Of a DNA stretch of 64,000 nt, positions 11,221 to 23,613 are shown piece by piece. Under the pieces are notes generated by a model. It was not told where the DNA came from, searched no databases, and saw only the letters and a program-made list of their open reading frames with translations. The position numbers and the translations under genes were made by a program. Within the stretch, counting starts at the first letter, position 1. Every line of letters starts with the position of its first letter. The stretch comes from Edaphochlamys debaryana (taxonomy: Eukaryota; Chlorophyta; Chlorophyceae; Chlamydomonadales): contig JAEHOE010000023.1 of assembly GCA_016858145.1 (NCBI GenBank), forward strand, positions 310,001 to 374,000. The letters are read 5' to 3'.

Positions 11221-12775
11221 GCGGGCCTGCGGGGCGCCGCTCCAGGGCCTGGCTGGGCCTGGCCTTGCGAGGATCGAGGGGGCACTGTGTGGGGAGCGCG
11301 AGGCGGCATCCGGGTTCGGAGCAGCGCCCGGCAGTGGGGCTAGTGGCAGCAGGATGCGCACAGCACTGCTTCAGATCATGGAAGCCAGTGGCAGCTGCGG
11401 CCATGCGGGTGGGGCGGTAGGGGAAGACAGACAGACGGGGGCCCGTGCCGCGAGCGCGGTGGCATACATAGATTGCGGGGGTGCGGATACTAGGCCGCCT
11501 GAGGCCGCCGGGACCGGGTGGGGGCTGTACGGTCGGCCTGGATCTCTTTGTACCATAGACGGTACCATAGCGCCCTCCTTCCTTTCGTGAGTGTGAATGA
11601 CATGTGCAAGCGAGGCGCGGTTTGCACGGAGCGCTGCTAGCGCCCGTGGGTGCGCCAGCTGTAGGACTCTAGGCCGGACCGGTGACGGATGAGCCTTTGC
11701 CGCCCGTGCCTGGGGGAGGCTGGCGTGAGGCCGGCCTTCCTGCGCGGCAGTCAGGCTGCAGGGCCGGGAGGGAAGGCTGGCGCCACTGACGAGGTCAGAC
11801 GGACCATTTTTTCGTGTTGGTTTTGGGTTGGGAAGTTTCGCGTCTCTGCTAGCAAGGCAGGTCTAGCATGCACGCCGGCACCTTCTGTTTGGGCCGTGGC
11901 GGTTGTGAAGGAGTACTGTTGCGTGCACATTGGCGGATCTCCTGTTACAGGGCTTAGCAGGCGCCTGGCACCAAGTTGTTGGTGCAAGGCAGCTCTGAGG
12001 CAGCTCGGTGACTCGCCGTCCACAAGGCCACCCAAGGCCTTGGCATGTTGGCCGCTGCTGTAAGGTGCAGGTTGTACCTCTCGGTTGTACCTCCAAGCAG
12101 CCACTTGTGAGGGGCTTCTACCCTAGTATTCTGAGCGGCGGGGGTCGGTCTATCAGCTCCCGTCTCCTCAGCTCTCCATCCACGTACCGTAGTCAGGCAC
12201 AGCCGTGTACCAGCCTCCACTTGATGCGGCGGATCCTGAGTTCCTGACGTGGCGACCAAGGGAAGCAGCAGCCAGCAGGGGAGGGCAGTCGGGGAACGCC
12301 CACAGGCACCTGGCAGCGCTGGCAGCGTGTCCCAGGCCTGGGCCTGGGGCCATTGCTCTGCCTGGGCCTGGGCCAGCCTGGGCCTGGTCTATGGAGGACG
12401 CTCGAGCGTCATGTGCTGTACTGCAGTGCAGCTGCACCTGAGGAGCGTAGCGCCGCGCCGGTCCGCGCTCCGGGGACCTCCGCCAGACCAGCCCAGACCA
12501 GCTGTCAGTTCCGTGCCGTGCACGAGCCGACCTCGCTTATGCGGGCAGCTTCCCATCTGCCTACTCCTTTGTGTACTTGTTGAACATAAGGCGCTCCTAA
12601 CAATACTGCGCTCAGTTTGGGCACAAGCGGGAAGGTTGAGCTCCCACCTCTTGAGAACACAATTGTAGCAGAAGGTCGCTGCGACGGGTTCATGTAGTTA
12701 CTCCAAAGCATGACCTGTTACCGATTAGCTACGTGACACATGGATTGAAGGCTGCAGCAGGGTCTAGCTTGGCGG
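11221..12775. other. 3' UTR of the E2 gene, then exostosin upstream region
   Basis: No protein-coding gene is supported here. The E2 3' UTR probably runs to just past the TGTAA at 12059-12063. The remainder is presumed promoter and 5' leader of the following exostosin-like gene. A short GCCTGG-type repeat lies near 12330-12390. Confidence 0.5.
12059..12063 (+). terminator. Putative poly(A) signal TGTAA for the E2 gene
   Basis: TGTAA is the usual poly(A) signal of volvocine algae. It lies about 840 nt after the stop codon at 11220. Weak evidence because a pentamer occurs often by chance. Confidence 0.35.
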
Positions 12776-15700
12776 ATGCGGAAACGGGGCGGACAGCCCT
12801 GGACACCGCGCGATGGCACCCGCTGCGTGCTTCTGTTGCTCGTGGTGAGCAACAACTGCTCGTCAGGACGCTGGGCGGCCTCAGGCCTCTGTTGGGCCGA
12901 CCTCTCGGGGCATGTCCGCAGGGGGGCTGGCTCATCATCCATCTGCAGCAGCCCGTGTGGGCCGTGCCGTGCCTCGAGGGCTGCACCCTCAAGGGCACCT
13001 GCAACGAGGAGCTCGGCAGGTGGGCCACCCGGGGCGGGATACACAGCTGGTCCAGGCGTGTACCGCAAGTACCGGTACCCGCTGCTCAGCAGCGCTTCCC
13101 TCTCTCTGGTGCCCAGGCCCAACGCCTGTGCCCCCAGAACCCTTGACCTGGTCCTTCCTGGCATGATGCAGGTGCGACTGCCCTCACCACCTCATGGGGC
13201 CTCTCTGTGAGCAGGAGCTACCGCTTGAAAACCTTACACGGGTGTGCACCTGGAGGGGCTATGACATCAAGTCTTGCACAGAGGCGAAGGGCTGTCCAAA
13301 TAACTGCAACGGCGCCGGCGAATGCTTAGGAGGGTCCTGCAAGTGTAAACCAGGTGTGACGCCAAGGGGCTTGTGGGGACTCTGGAGCTTGCTGGCATGA
13401 CCTCGCTCATTCGTCCACCTGGTAACGTTCTCAGGCACGTTTGGCTCCGACTGCTCCCTGTCCCTGGGGCCGGACGGCAAGCCGCGGCTGCTGGCGGACC
13501 GGGGCTACACGCCCCGCGCCCGGGGCCCACGGGTGTACGTGTATGAGTTACCGCCCGCAATGAACACGTGGTGAGCGGAGGTGCTCGGTGGGGCTTGTAA
13601 GACTACTTGTAAGGTTTGTGCGTGTCATCCCACGGCTTCCACCAGTGCCCGCTGCTACTGGGCTTGCCCCCTCCCTCGTGCAGGGTCAACGAGGCGCGCC
13701 TGGACCGTCCTACCACCCGGCTCTTCCAGCAGCGCCTGGTCGCCACGGGGGCGCGGGTGGCGGACGGCGACAACGCCGACTGGTGGTTCATACCCATCAC
13801 GCTGCGGGGCCCCGACCACCGCCGCCTGGCTGAGGCTGTCACATACATTGCCTCGATGCACCCCTGGTGGAACAGGACGGGGGGCCACCGGCACATGGTG
13901 GTTGCACTGGGTGAGTGGATGGCAGCAGGGAGCTGGTTGTGGACAGAGGGTGCAGAGGAGTGCATGGCTCGAGCGACCCCATGCGCTGGCCCCTGACCGC
14001 AGGCGACACGGGCCGGCGAGAAACGGAGAGGGGCACGCTTACCGAGAACATGACGTTCGTCTCGTGAGGCCAAATGCGTCTCGGGCTCCCGGCCTTCCCA
14101 CCGGTCTTGTCAGCGTTCTAGCCACCAGCATTGCTGCCGCTGTGGCGCTGCTGCTGCCGGCCAGCAGGCGGCAACCACGCTGCCGCCTTCCCTTCCACCG
14201 CCCGATGCAGGCACTGGGGCCTCTACAAGGACCGGCTAGCCAGCGGCTGGCCCGCGTCGCACCGGAACGCCACGGACATGTGAGCACAGGGCTACCGCCC
14301 AGCTGGGATTCTGCGCCTGCTGGCGAGATTCTAGGTCAGGTCCAGGCCCGGGCTACCACGGCTAGATGCTCACACACGCTTGCAACCCGCCGCGCCTACG
14401 CTTCCCCGGCTAACACGAGCAGCCGTTCACACGCTTGCAACCAACCCTCAGAGTCCTTCCGGTCTTCCTCACCGACCTGGCTCACTTCCACATCCCGAGG
14501 GGCCGCAACCACCCGCTCTTCATGACCAAGGCCGACCCCGCGCGCCGCGAGCGCAACGGCCCCTTCTTCTTCATGGCAGGGTGCGTGGCTGTGTGGCGAC
14601 CAGAACGGGTGCAGGAGACCGCCAAGCGGGGCGCGGTGGTCGGGCCTCCGGCGGTTGAGGAATGCCCCGTGGGCCCATCCGTCGTGGGCACTGTCCTGCG
14701 TACTATTGGCGTCCGTGCGGTGCTCATGGCTCCCAGCTGCGCAGCTCAACACTCTCACCCGGCGCTTCATAATGATACGTTGCGTCCCGTTGCGTCCCTT
14801 GTCTCTGGCCTCGGCCGCCATGCGCAGGCGCGTCTGCGGGGACCACTCGGTGCCTCGCACCGACGGCGTGTGGCCGCACTGCCAGACCAACAAGTCACCT
14901 GGCTACTCGGGGGGAGTTCGTCAGCTGGTGAGCGCGGGTAGCAAACGGGCCCCCCGACGCACCACCCTGCCCTCCGGGTACTCAACCATCTATATCTGAC
15001 GCTGCCTGCGTGTGTTCCGTGTGCGTCCCTCCGAGCAGGTGCATTTCCATCACTGGAACCGCACAGGTAGGGGGCGGGACTGCGCTGCAAGACAACGCCG
15101 AAACCGGCGCAGGCTTAGGCAGACCGTGATGGCCGCCGCCGTGCTCCCCCAGGATACTCCATCGAGGTACGGGACAAGCAGTACGGCAAACACCTGGTTA
15201 CGTCCAAGTACTGCTTCGGGCCCATGGGCGGAGGGCACGGGCAGCGCCAGGTGAGCTGTGTGAGGCAAACACGACGTCGGGGAGGGATAAGAGCAACTCC
15301 CCCTCTTCTCGTCCTGTGCCTTACGCCTACCCCCCTGTCCCCGGCCCCTCCCCAGATCCAGGCCGCGCTGGCCGGCTGCGTCCCTGTGGTCATCTCTGAC
15401 GGCGTGCTGGAGAGCTTTGAGCCGTACCTGGACTGGAACGAGTTCGGGGTGCGGGTGGCGGAGGCCGACATCCCCCGCCTGCACGAGATCCTGGCGGCAA
15501 TCAGCCCAGAGGTGCGGGCAGGGGAGGGCAGGGTCACCCCAGGCAGAACTCGGGGCGCAATGATGCAGACCAGGACCAAGGCGAGGTCCATCCATGTCAC
15601 TTTCTGCTGCTCTCAAGTTTGCTCGCCCCCTCCCGTCCCCCTCCCCAGGAGTACGCCCGCAAGGTGTCCCGGCTCCGCTGCGCCGCCCAGCACCTTGCGT

Positions 15701-16104
15701 TCAGCACCGTGACGGGTTCCTTCATGGGCGAGAGCGGCCGCTTCGACGCCTTCGAGACGCTGCTAGAGGTGCTGCGGGCCAAGGCCGAGCACCCGGGCGT
15801 GTCGCCGGAGGGGCTGCGGAGGGCGGACGCACGGCTGGACGCGTTCATGGAGTGCAGGGAACAGGAGGAGGGGGAGGATAGCACAGGGCTGGGCGGCAAG
15901 GCCAGCAAGGCCGCAACCGCCCCACGCAACCCGACGGGCTACAGCATCCTCGGGCCAAGACAGCTCTGCAGCATCTCCCACTTTGACGCCGGGGAGCGTG
16001 GCGTGACCATGTGCACCGGTGCACTGTACGAGTACCCGTACGGCGGCATGATCTGTGCCAAGAGCCCGGGCGACGCGGTGTCATGCCCTCGCCCGTGGCC
16101 TTGA
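12776..16104 (+). CDS. Exostosin-like glycosyltransferase with EGF module, copy 1
   Basis: Thirteen exons fit: 12776-12844, 12922-13019, 13172-13353, 13435-13570, 13684-13910, 14003-14063, 14211-14279, 14452-14580, 14828-14927, 15039-15066, 15153-15250, 15356-15511, 15649-16104; 602 residues. Exostosin-family (PF03016) enzymes are Golgi glycosyltransferases; the donor and acceptor here are unknown. A hydrophobic stretch at residues 17-38 (CVLLLLV, GGWLIIHLQQ) follows a basic start, as in a type II membrane protein. Cys-rich EGF-like modules follow (PCLEGCTLKGTC, CPNNCNGAGECLGG). The catalytic region carries YVYELPPAMNTW, DNADWWFIPI, HPWWNRTGGHRH, HRNATDIVLPVF, YSGGVRQL and CVPVVISDGVLESFEPYLDW. 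The C-terminus is a variable Cys-containing tail ending CPRPWP. The signal-anchor exon was chosen because its donor and phase fit and it supplies the hydrophobic segment. Confidence 0.85.
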
Positions 16105-16425
16105 ACTCGGACGCGCATCGCTGTGGCTGCAAAGAAGTTTGAAGGACCTGACGCGACTGCGAGCAGCATTCATCCATTCTTACTGCGCACTCGGACTTTG
16201 CCGGAATTTAATAACAACGCATTGATTAAGCAGGGACCACCAGCTAGCTCAACTGCAGGCTCTAATTTGCCTTGACTATGTTGTCGGATGTGAAGGGTCA
16301 TGTCGCTCTACGCAAACGCTAGGGGCACTCCTGCGCGACTTGTGGACGCCATACTGGCCGCGGTCTAACAGCTTGGCATGTCAGTCGCTGAGAAGCTCCG
16401 TCATTCAACCTTTCCCGGCCGCGCG
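16105..16425. other. Short intergenic region between exostosin copies 1 and 2
   Basis: 321 bp separate the stop of copy 1 from the preferred start of copy 2. It must hold the first gene's 3' UTR and the second gene's promoter. No TGTAA is visible. Confidence 0.5.
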
Positions 16426-16528
16426 ATGTGGTCGCCCGACAAAGTTGTGCGTCGCGCTCCTATGGCGGTAAGCAGCGATATGGTCGCCCGACAAAGTTGT
16501 GCGTCGCGCTACTATGGCGATAAGCACT
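16425..16528. repeat. 52-bp tandem duplication over an exon/donor junction
   Basis: Copy 1 is 16425-16476 and copy 2 is 16477-16528, differing at a few positions. Copy 1 contains the proposed first exon of exostosin copy 2 and its donor (GCG|GTAAGC at 16467/16468); in the second copy the same place reads GCGATAAGC, so the donor GT is lost. Confidence 0.9.
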
Positions 16529-19500
16529 TAGACATTGGTGGCGACGCGCTGTCTTGGTGCGGCTGACGATGGTCCGCACAGACCCTCCCAGACCGGCCCT
16601 TGCCCTCCTTTGCCACAGGTTGTGGTGCTCATCATCGGCATCCTCGCACTTGGGGCATCGTCGATGACCTGTCCCGATGGCTGCACGCGCTACGGCAGCT
16701 GCAACGCGGAGCTGGGCAGGTGGGAGCAGGGGGGGCGCATCCCGCCCGGGTGGGGGTGGTCTTTTGGCGGACAGGGCGGGACGCTCCCGCCGAGCTCCTG
16801 CGGAGCCTTCTCGCGCTCATCGTGCTTAACCTCCGCGTCAAAAGAATGCCGGGTGCCCTTGTCACCAACGCCTGCTGTGTGATTCCACCACAGGTGTGAT
16901 TGCCTCCGGCATATGACTGGGCCAGACTGTGGATCGGAGCTGGACCCGCAAGCCCTGGAGCAAAGGTGCAAGGCGCTGGCCTTCAGAGGAGTGGAGAGCT
17001 GCATGTCGGCCAAACTTGCCTGCCCCAACTCCTGCAGCGGGGTGGGCAAGTGCGTAGCAGGCGTGTGCCACTGTAGCGCAGGTGCGTGGGGGCAAGGCGG
17101 GGAGGGTGTGTGTTTACCAACAAGAGACTCCAAGTTCGGCAGACGGTACCGTAGCACTGGACATCCTGAAGAGCTGTTGACGCTGTCCTACTCCTGCACC
17201 TGAGCCACCACGGCCGCCATGTCCACTTCCAGCAGGCAAGTTTGGCTCCGACTGCTCCCTGTCCCTGGGGCCGGACGGCAAGCCGCGGCTGCTGGCGGAC
17301 CGGGGCTACACGCCCCGCGCCAGGGGCCCACGGGTGTACGTGTACGAGCTGCCACCCGCAATGAACACGTGGTGAGCGGAGGTGCTTGGTGGGGCTTGTA
17401 AGACTACTTGTAAGGTTTGTGCGTGTCATCCCACGGCTACCACCAGTGCCCGCTGCTACTGGGCTTGCTCCCTCCCTCGTGCAGGGTCAACGAGGCGCGC
17501 CTGGACCGTCCTACCACCCGGCTCTTCCAGCAGCGCCTGGTCGCCACGGGGGCCCGGGTGGCGGACGGCGACAACGCCGACTGGTGGTTCATACCCATAA
17601 CGCTGCGGCTGGCGGGGCAGGAGCAGGTCCTCGCTCTTCTCCGAGCCATCCACTACATCCGCCTGCACCACCCCTGGTGGAACAGAACCATGGGCCACCG
17701 GCACTTTGTCATCGCCCTAGGCAAGTCCACCAAGCGGGCAGCAGCCTGGTTGCCTGGTGTCAAATGAGAAGGGCATGCCTGCGGGCCATAACCATGCTCG
17801 TGCCAACCCGTGCTGTCTGCTGACGGCCGCTCGTGCAGACGACAGGGGTCGTCCACGTGACCCAACGCCCGCAGAGGTCCGCCTTGCGTGGGAGCAGGTT
17901 GCTGAGGGCGGCAGGTTTCCTGCTGACGAGCTGGACGGCGTCAACCTCTTTCGGGACCTCACGTTTGTCACGTAAGCACAAAGAGGAGAGTCTCTGGAGA
18001 GGGACGAAGCGCACAGGAGGGATGAGCGCTGCTGCGTGCGTGTGCCTGCCGCTTTCCGTACTCTTGTACGGCGGCCACTGAACGGTTCCACTGCTGCTGC
18101 TGCCGACCTCAGGAACTGGGGCCTCCACAAGGATCGGGAGCGGAGCAGCTGGCGGGCAACACACCGCAACGCCACAGACATGTGAGGCGCCCACGTGCAT
18201 TTACCTCCGGTGTGCGCTGATCCTATCGATCCTATCTCTTAGCATGGCATGTGGCATGTGCGAAGCCCTCCTTGCTGTGTGTTTTTTCAGCCTGTCGGCT
18301 TACCAGCCCCAAGCTCGAGCTCTGTGCTAGCATCCCGTGTGATGCATCACCTACCCCCAAGCCCTTCCCCTTGGCCCTTGCTGTTTTTGCGCAGTGTGCT
18401 GCCCGTCTTCCTGAAGGCTACCCGCCTGGGGCAGATGAAGATCGTCATGAGCCGCCACCACCCGCTGTTCCCCTCGAGGGCCCCTCCGGAGCTGCGTGAG
18501 CGCAGCGGGCCCTTCTTCTGGTTCGCCGGGTGCGTCCGTGCACGTGTCGTGCCTACCCTCATGGCATGCTTTTGGCCTGGAGCCTGTGTGCTATGCCACC
18601 TTTGTCCGAGTTGGCCCAAGGCACGTGGCTGGTGGGACAGAGTGGGACTGAGCGCCCTGCCTTGCGCAACCCACGCAGGCGCATTTGCGGAGATGCGTCC
18701 ATCCCGAGGCTGGATGGTGTGTGGCCCCACTGCCAGACCACCCGCAGTTGGGCCTACTCTGGAGGCGTGAGACAGCTGGTGGGTGTCCCTGGAGATACGT
18801 CTGGTGCACTGTGACTTGCTGGGCGGCTGGCCTCGTGGCTGGCCCGCAGCTCGCTCCCACGGCGTCCCTGGCCTAGCAGCTTCTGCGCGGTCCGGGTGCG
18901 TGTGCCAGCAGCCAGGGTCTGAGCGACCCACTTGTTACCCCCGGGCTGGCTTTTGCAACCCCAACTTCCCTTGCCCCAGGTCCATTATCTGCACCACAAC
19001 CGGACCGGCTTCTTCATCCGGACCGGGGATGAGCGCTACGGGGAGCACCTGCTGACATCGAAGTACTGCTTCGGGCCCATGGGCGGGGGGCACGGGCAGC
19101 GCCAGGTGAGCTGTGTGAGGGAAACAAGACGTCAGGGAGGGACAAGAGCAACTCCCCCTCTTCTCGTCCTGTGCCTTGCGCCTACCCCCCTGTCCCCGGC
19201 CCCTCCCCAGATCCAGGCCGCGCTGGCCGGCTGTGTCCCTGTGGTCATCTCTGACGGCGTGCTAGAGAGCTTCGAGCCGTACCTGGACTGGAACGAGTTC
19301 GGGGTGCGGGTGGCGGAGGCCGACATCCCTCGGCTGCACGAGATCCTGGGAGCAATCAGCCCAGAGGTGAGACGGACGGCATGCCGTGCTGCGAGCCTCA
19401 ATGGACACAGGATTGGGTCAATAAAGCTTCTCTCGCGCGCGATTTCCCACTGCCTTTCCCAGGAGTACGCCCGCAAGGTGCCCAGGCTCCGCTGCGCCGC

Positions 19501-19894
19501 CCAGCACCTTGCGTTCAGCACCGTGACGGGTTCCACCATGGGCGAGAGCGGCCGCTTCGACGCCTTCGAGACGCTGCTGGAGGTGCTGCGGGCCAAGGCC
19601 GAGCACCCGGGCGTGGCGCCGGAGGGGCTGCGGAGGGTGGACGCACGGCTGGACGCGTTCATGGAGTGCAGGGGAGAAGAGGAGGGAGAGGGGGCGGAGG
19701 GCGTAGGTACGGGACCGGTGGTACGGCCAGAGGGCGGGAGCGAGCAGCGCCTGTGCAGTATCTCTCCCTTTGATCAGGACGCATCTGGCACACCGTTCTG
19801 TCCAAGGTTTGCGAAAGATGAGCCGCTTTATGGCGGCATGCAGTGCGCCTTGAGCCCTACAGACGCGGCGCGTTGCCGCAGGCCCTGGACCTAG
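16426..19894 (+). CDS. Exostosin-like glycosyltransferase with EGF module, copy 2
   Basis: Twelve exons fit: 16426-16467, 16619-16719, 16894-17081, 17236-17371, 17485-17720, 17839-17971, 18113-18181, 18395-18529, 18679-18778, 18980-19105, 19211-19366, 19463-19894; 617 residues (633 if the in-frame ATG at 16378 is used). A basic start and strong membrane anchor (VVVLIIGILALGASS) precede Cys-rich EGF-like modules and the exostosin domain, with the same landmark motifs as copy 1 (YVYELPPAMNTW, DNADWWFIPI, HPWWNRTMGHRH, RNATDIVLPVF, FGPMGGGHGQRQ). The intron after 17720 uses a GC donor (GCAAGT). Unlike copy 1, the region V-H-Y-L-H-H to GQRQ is one exon, so copy 1's intron 15067-15152 is absent here. 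Tail ends CRRPWT. It is a tandem duplicate of copy 1; role in Golgi glycan synthesis is by family. Confidence 0.85.
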
Positions 19895-21344
19895 GGGTCG
19901 AGGCAGGTTTTGGCAGTTGTGGGTCTGGCCTTGTTGTTTATGCGGCGTGGTGTTGGGGCCGAACATGGATTAGACATTCGAGGCCCAGATCCTTCTGGCT
20001 GGGTTTCCGGCCCTCAGCGCGTGCAGATGCTAGGCCCCGTAGCCGTCTCGGTCCCACCCTGGCTCCTCGTGCCCCAGGTCTACAAGGGTGGAGCCAGAAC
20101 ACCCCCCCGCCGAGGCCCCGAGGCCTGAATCCTTCTGGCTCATAGCCAGGTCCTGTGCTCGGCCATGCATCGAAGTCAGCCGGGGGCCGGGGGTTCTGTG
20201 TTCGCAGGGGCCGTGCAGCGTAATCAGAACAATGAGGGGGACGCTGCGGAGCCGAGCACGAGGGGGAAGGCAGGGTGCCAGCGATGTGCATCGCTGAGGC
20301 AGGGGCCCTTGGGGTGGCTGCGGTACTTTCCCTGGTGCAGTGCTGGTATCTGGGCGCCTGTGCTGGGTACCTAGGGCTCTGGTTGCGGCGAGACGCTGGG
20401 GAGGAGGGGCGGTACCTGGGATGGGTATCGGGTGGGTGGCCCCCAGTGTTGTGCGTGCGCAGGCGGGCGCCAGTCCCGGGGACACTCATCGGAATGGAGG
20501 GAGGGGCCCTGGCCAGACCACTCAGCTGGGGATGTGGCGAGCTCGGTGGGTCGAGGGGGACCACGGTGGGTCGCGGCAGGGGCAAATCGGGCAATGTCCT
20601 CTTTAACCTTCCCAGCTTGCCACCCCTGCTCCTCTTCCTGGCCTCGCCTTGTGCGCCTGCCTTTGCCAACCTAGCTGATGTTGCCTGTTGGTAGGAATGC
20701 AGCTCATCAAGCCTGGAACGTACGGTACCACACGTGATGAAGCCTGGAATGCACGGCACCACCCCGCGAAACCTCCCTGCCCCGCCGCCCACACGCATGG
20801 CGACTGCGCACGCCCAGCCCGCCTCGCCCAGCCGGCGGTCGAGGCATCGGCGGCAGCCTTTTGCGGCCCATCAGCCAGGGGCCGTGCAGGTGCCGCCGAT
20901 GACCAATACCGTTGTCCCCCTTGACGCCCGGCACAACTTGCACAACACTAGCACCACCTGCAGGCCTACTGACACTCACGATGGTCCTACTTGGCCGCTC
21001 TGCTTCGCGGTTTGCCAGACCTCTACGCAGCGCCCCGGCGCTCAACAATTGCCAACAAGCATGGGACTTCTCTCGGGCGGCGGTGGCGGCTGCCGTGCCG
21101 CTCCGCCCCCTTCCAACCGACGCAAGCAACACGCACGGGGTTCAAACCAAAGGACCCGACGAGCAGTGGCAGGAACACCGTCCGATGACAGCGCCTCTCC
21201 ATCTCGAAACAGCCTTGTGGACCCAAGCTACACGCTCTCCTGGGCTGCTCTCGCAGCTTCTATCCAGGCGAGGACGTCAGCGGGCTGCTGTCGAGCCCCG
21301 CCACCCCTCATCGCCGCCAGTGCCGCTGCCTCCCAGCTGATGGG
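19895..21344. other. Convergent intergenic region, no gene seen
   Basis: Lies between the stop of exostosin copy 2 (+) and the stop of the ankyrin-type gene (-), so it should contain both 3' UTRs. The phrase AATCCTTCTGGCT (or GATCCTTCTGGCT) occurs twice (near 19989 and 20128). No ORF here has convincing splice sites or composition. Confidence 0.5.
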
Positions 21345-23301
21345 TCAGCCCTCGGCCGCCATCCAGCGCAGGGTGGGCCAGTCCACTCCCTCGCGCACGG
21401 AGTTGGCGAACGCACCGGTCAGGTCAGAGGTCTGGCCCCACGGCAGCCCCAGCCGCCGCAGCGTCCGGAGCGTGCGGGCGTCCCCGTTCTTGGCGGCCGT
21501 GATGTAGGGCGCGCCGTCAGGCTGAGGGAGAGGGGCCGATGGGTGCAGGGCAGAGCACGGTAGGGCAGGGCTGAGGCGAGGGAGATGGCCGGACTGTAAC
21601 GGACAGTACGCAATGCGCCTGACTCCCGCAGCCTTGAGAGGTTTAGCCTCCGCAGACCCGCAGACCGCAGCCCCGAGAAACCACCGCCTGGCGTACGGCC
21701 ATGCACCCACCGGTATCGGGCACTGCATCTGCGCCAGCCACTCTAGCCCGAGGTCCGAGCCGGACGACGCCACGCTGGCCCAGTCCCACTTGCTGACCGT
21801 CATCCCGTACGCCGCTCCGTGCTCCACCGCAAACGCCATCATCTCTGGGCAGCCTGACATTGCCGCCCAGTGGAAGCTCCACCACTCGTCCTCGTCTGAC
21901 CACGGAAGCAGGGAAGGGGTCAGGTGGCGGACGTGTGCGGCTTGCTGCTCGCCCGCGGGGCCTTCCCCTCGGTGTGGACAGGGCCCAACCGAGCTCCTTT
22001 CCGTTCTCCAACACCCCCCACACCCGACTTCAACTCAGCACCTCAGCACAACCCGAACCCTCAACGGTCCACTCACCGGAGCTGCTGTCCTCGTCACTTT
22101 CATCCTCAGCCCCGCCCTGCACCTCCGGGTCCAGCACCCCCGGTCCGTGCGTCTCCAACAGCCAGCGCAGGACCGGCAGGCCCCGGGCGCCGGCCTTGAG
22201 GCAGCCCCCGACCACATGCACCGGCCTGACCTGTCCGGCCGCCACGATTGCCTGAACTGCCTCCAGCGAAGGGAACCAGTCCACACCGAGATTCGACAGA
22301 ATCTTGGCATCGTCGAGGAAGGACCCGCCAGCCAGCATCCACGCAAGGATGGATACGTCGCCATCTCGGAGCGCATCTGTTAGGTCCAGGCGATCTGGCG
22401 GGCAGCCCCTTGCTGCAAGCCACTCGAGCCGCTGCAGGGCCGTGGCGGGAGGCAGCTTGACGGCATATTGGGCGGAGCTGCGGTCGAAGGTCCGTCCGTG
22501 GGCGAGCAGAAGCTCCGCCTTGGCTTCCCAGTCGGGCGTAGGGCTGCCGACGGCGGCGGCGAGAGGCTCGGACCAGTCAAAGTCCTCCGGCCCCCCGCCT
22601 GATGCCTCCGCCAGCAGGGCACGGAGGACTGTGATGTCGCAGCCCTCGGCCACGCCCTCCAGGACCTGATGTGCCCAGTCCTCGTCCCAAGGAGTTCCCG
22701 CCCCCGCCTGCTTCAGCCAGCTGGCCAGCTCGAGGTGACCGCCGCGGTAGGCGTTCACGAGGGGTCCGCAAGTGTGCTGCAGCGTGGACCCATTGGCGAG
22801 GGCCCACTCGCAGATGGCCTGGTGCCCCCCCTTCGCGGCTGCGTTTAGGAGGCAACGCCACAGGGACCCCACACGTCGGGAATACCGAAGCTTGTCCACA
22901 ATGACTTTGCAGGACTCCAGGCTGCCTGCAGTTGCTGAGGCCATGAGACCTAGGTAGTCAGCCGCGCAGTCGGCAGCCTGAAAGGCGACAGCAAGGTTGG
23001 CTTCATCGCCGCTGGCCGCGACGAGGCCGAGAAGCTCCCGCCGCTGCTTCAGGTTAAGGTCCCTGCAGGCACCAGGTGCCGCCCAGCGCTCCGCGAAGGC
23101 CCAGCGAGGCACTGGCAGCGACAGCTCCACAGTGCTAATGCCGCTGAGCTGCGTTGAGCTCGCCTTGTCCACAATGCGGAGCGTGCATGCTATAACGTTG
23201 CGAGGAAGGAACTTCGCGATGTGCTCCATGATGCCGGGGAGCCACAAAGCCTGGACTAATTCGGAACCAGCCTCGTGGTGCGGAAGCTTGGTTGGCTTCA
23301 T
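21345..23301 (-). CDS. F-box-like / ankyrin-type repeat protein
   Basis: Three exons (22077-23301, 21711-21895, 21345-21521) give 528 residues in consistent phase. The N-terminus (LWLPGIMEHIAKFLPRN, then ACTLRIVDKASS) resembles the degenerate F-box-like start common to volvocine ankyrin proteins. The rest consists of helical repeats of ankyrin type, with repeated W-x-L/A-G-x-x patterns such as LNAAAKGGHQAICEWALANG, AYRGGHLELASWLKQAG and LTDALRDGDVSILAWMLAG, and a last unit ITAAKNGDARTLRTLRRLG. A short acidic spacer (DESDEDSSSGE) sits at the first exon junction. Ankyrin repeats bind other proteins; no partner can be inferred. The family is large and duplicates often in these algae. Start chosen as the first ATG of the long open exon. 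Confidence 0.75.
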
Positions 23302-23389
23302 CGGCGCTACTTCAGAGCTGCAAGTGTATGACGCTCAAGGGGGGAATGTAGGGCTTGCCAACACTGACCCCAATCCCGAGACCACGACA

Positions 23390-23613
23390 CCCCCCGGCAC
23401 GAACACGTGAACACCCCTGCTCAACCCGCCACACCACAAACACATCGCTGAAGGCCCCGACATTCCTCGAGGTCCCCCGCAGCCTGCCCCGTCACCGTCT
23501 CTCCCCCTCCGCCCCCCTACACCCTCAGCGCCCACCCCCCCGTTGTCTATAATCAACCCCCCGGCACGAACACGTGGAACGCCCCTGGCCAACCCGCCAC
23601 ACCACCGACACAT
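23390..23613. repeat. Pair of direct repeats of about 56 bp
   Basis: Copies at 23390-23445 and 23556-23613 share CCCCCCGGCACGAACACGTG, then CAACCCGCCACACCAC and CACAT, with small differences. Nothing identifies them as part of a known element. Confidence 0.75.
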
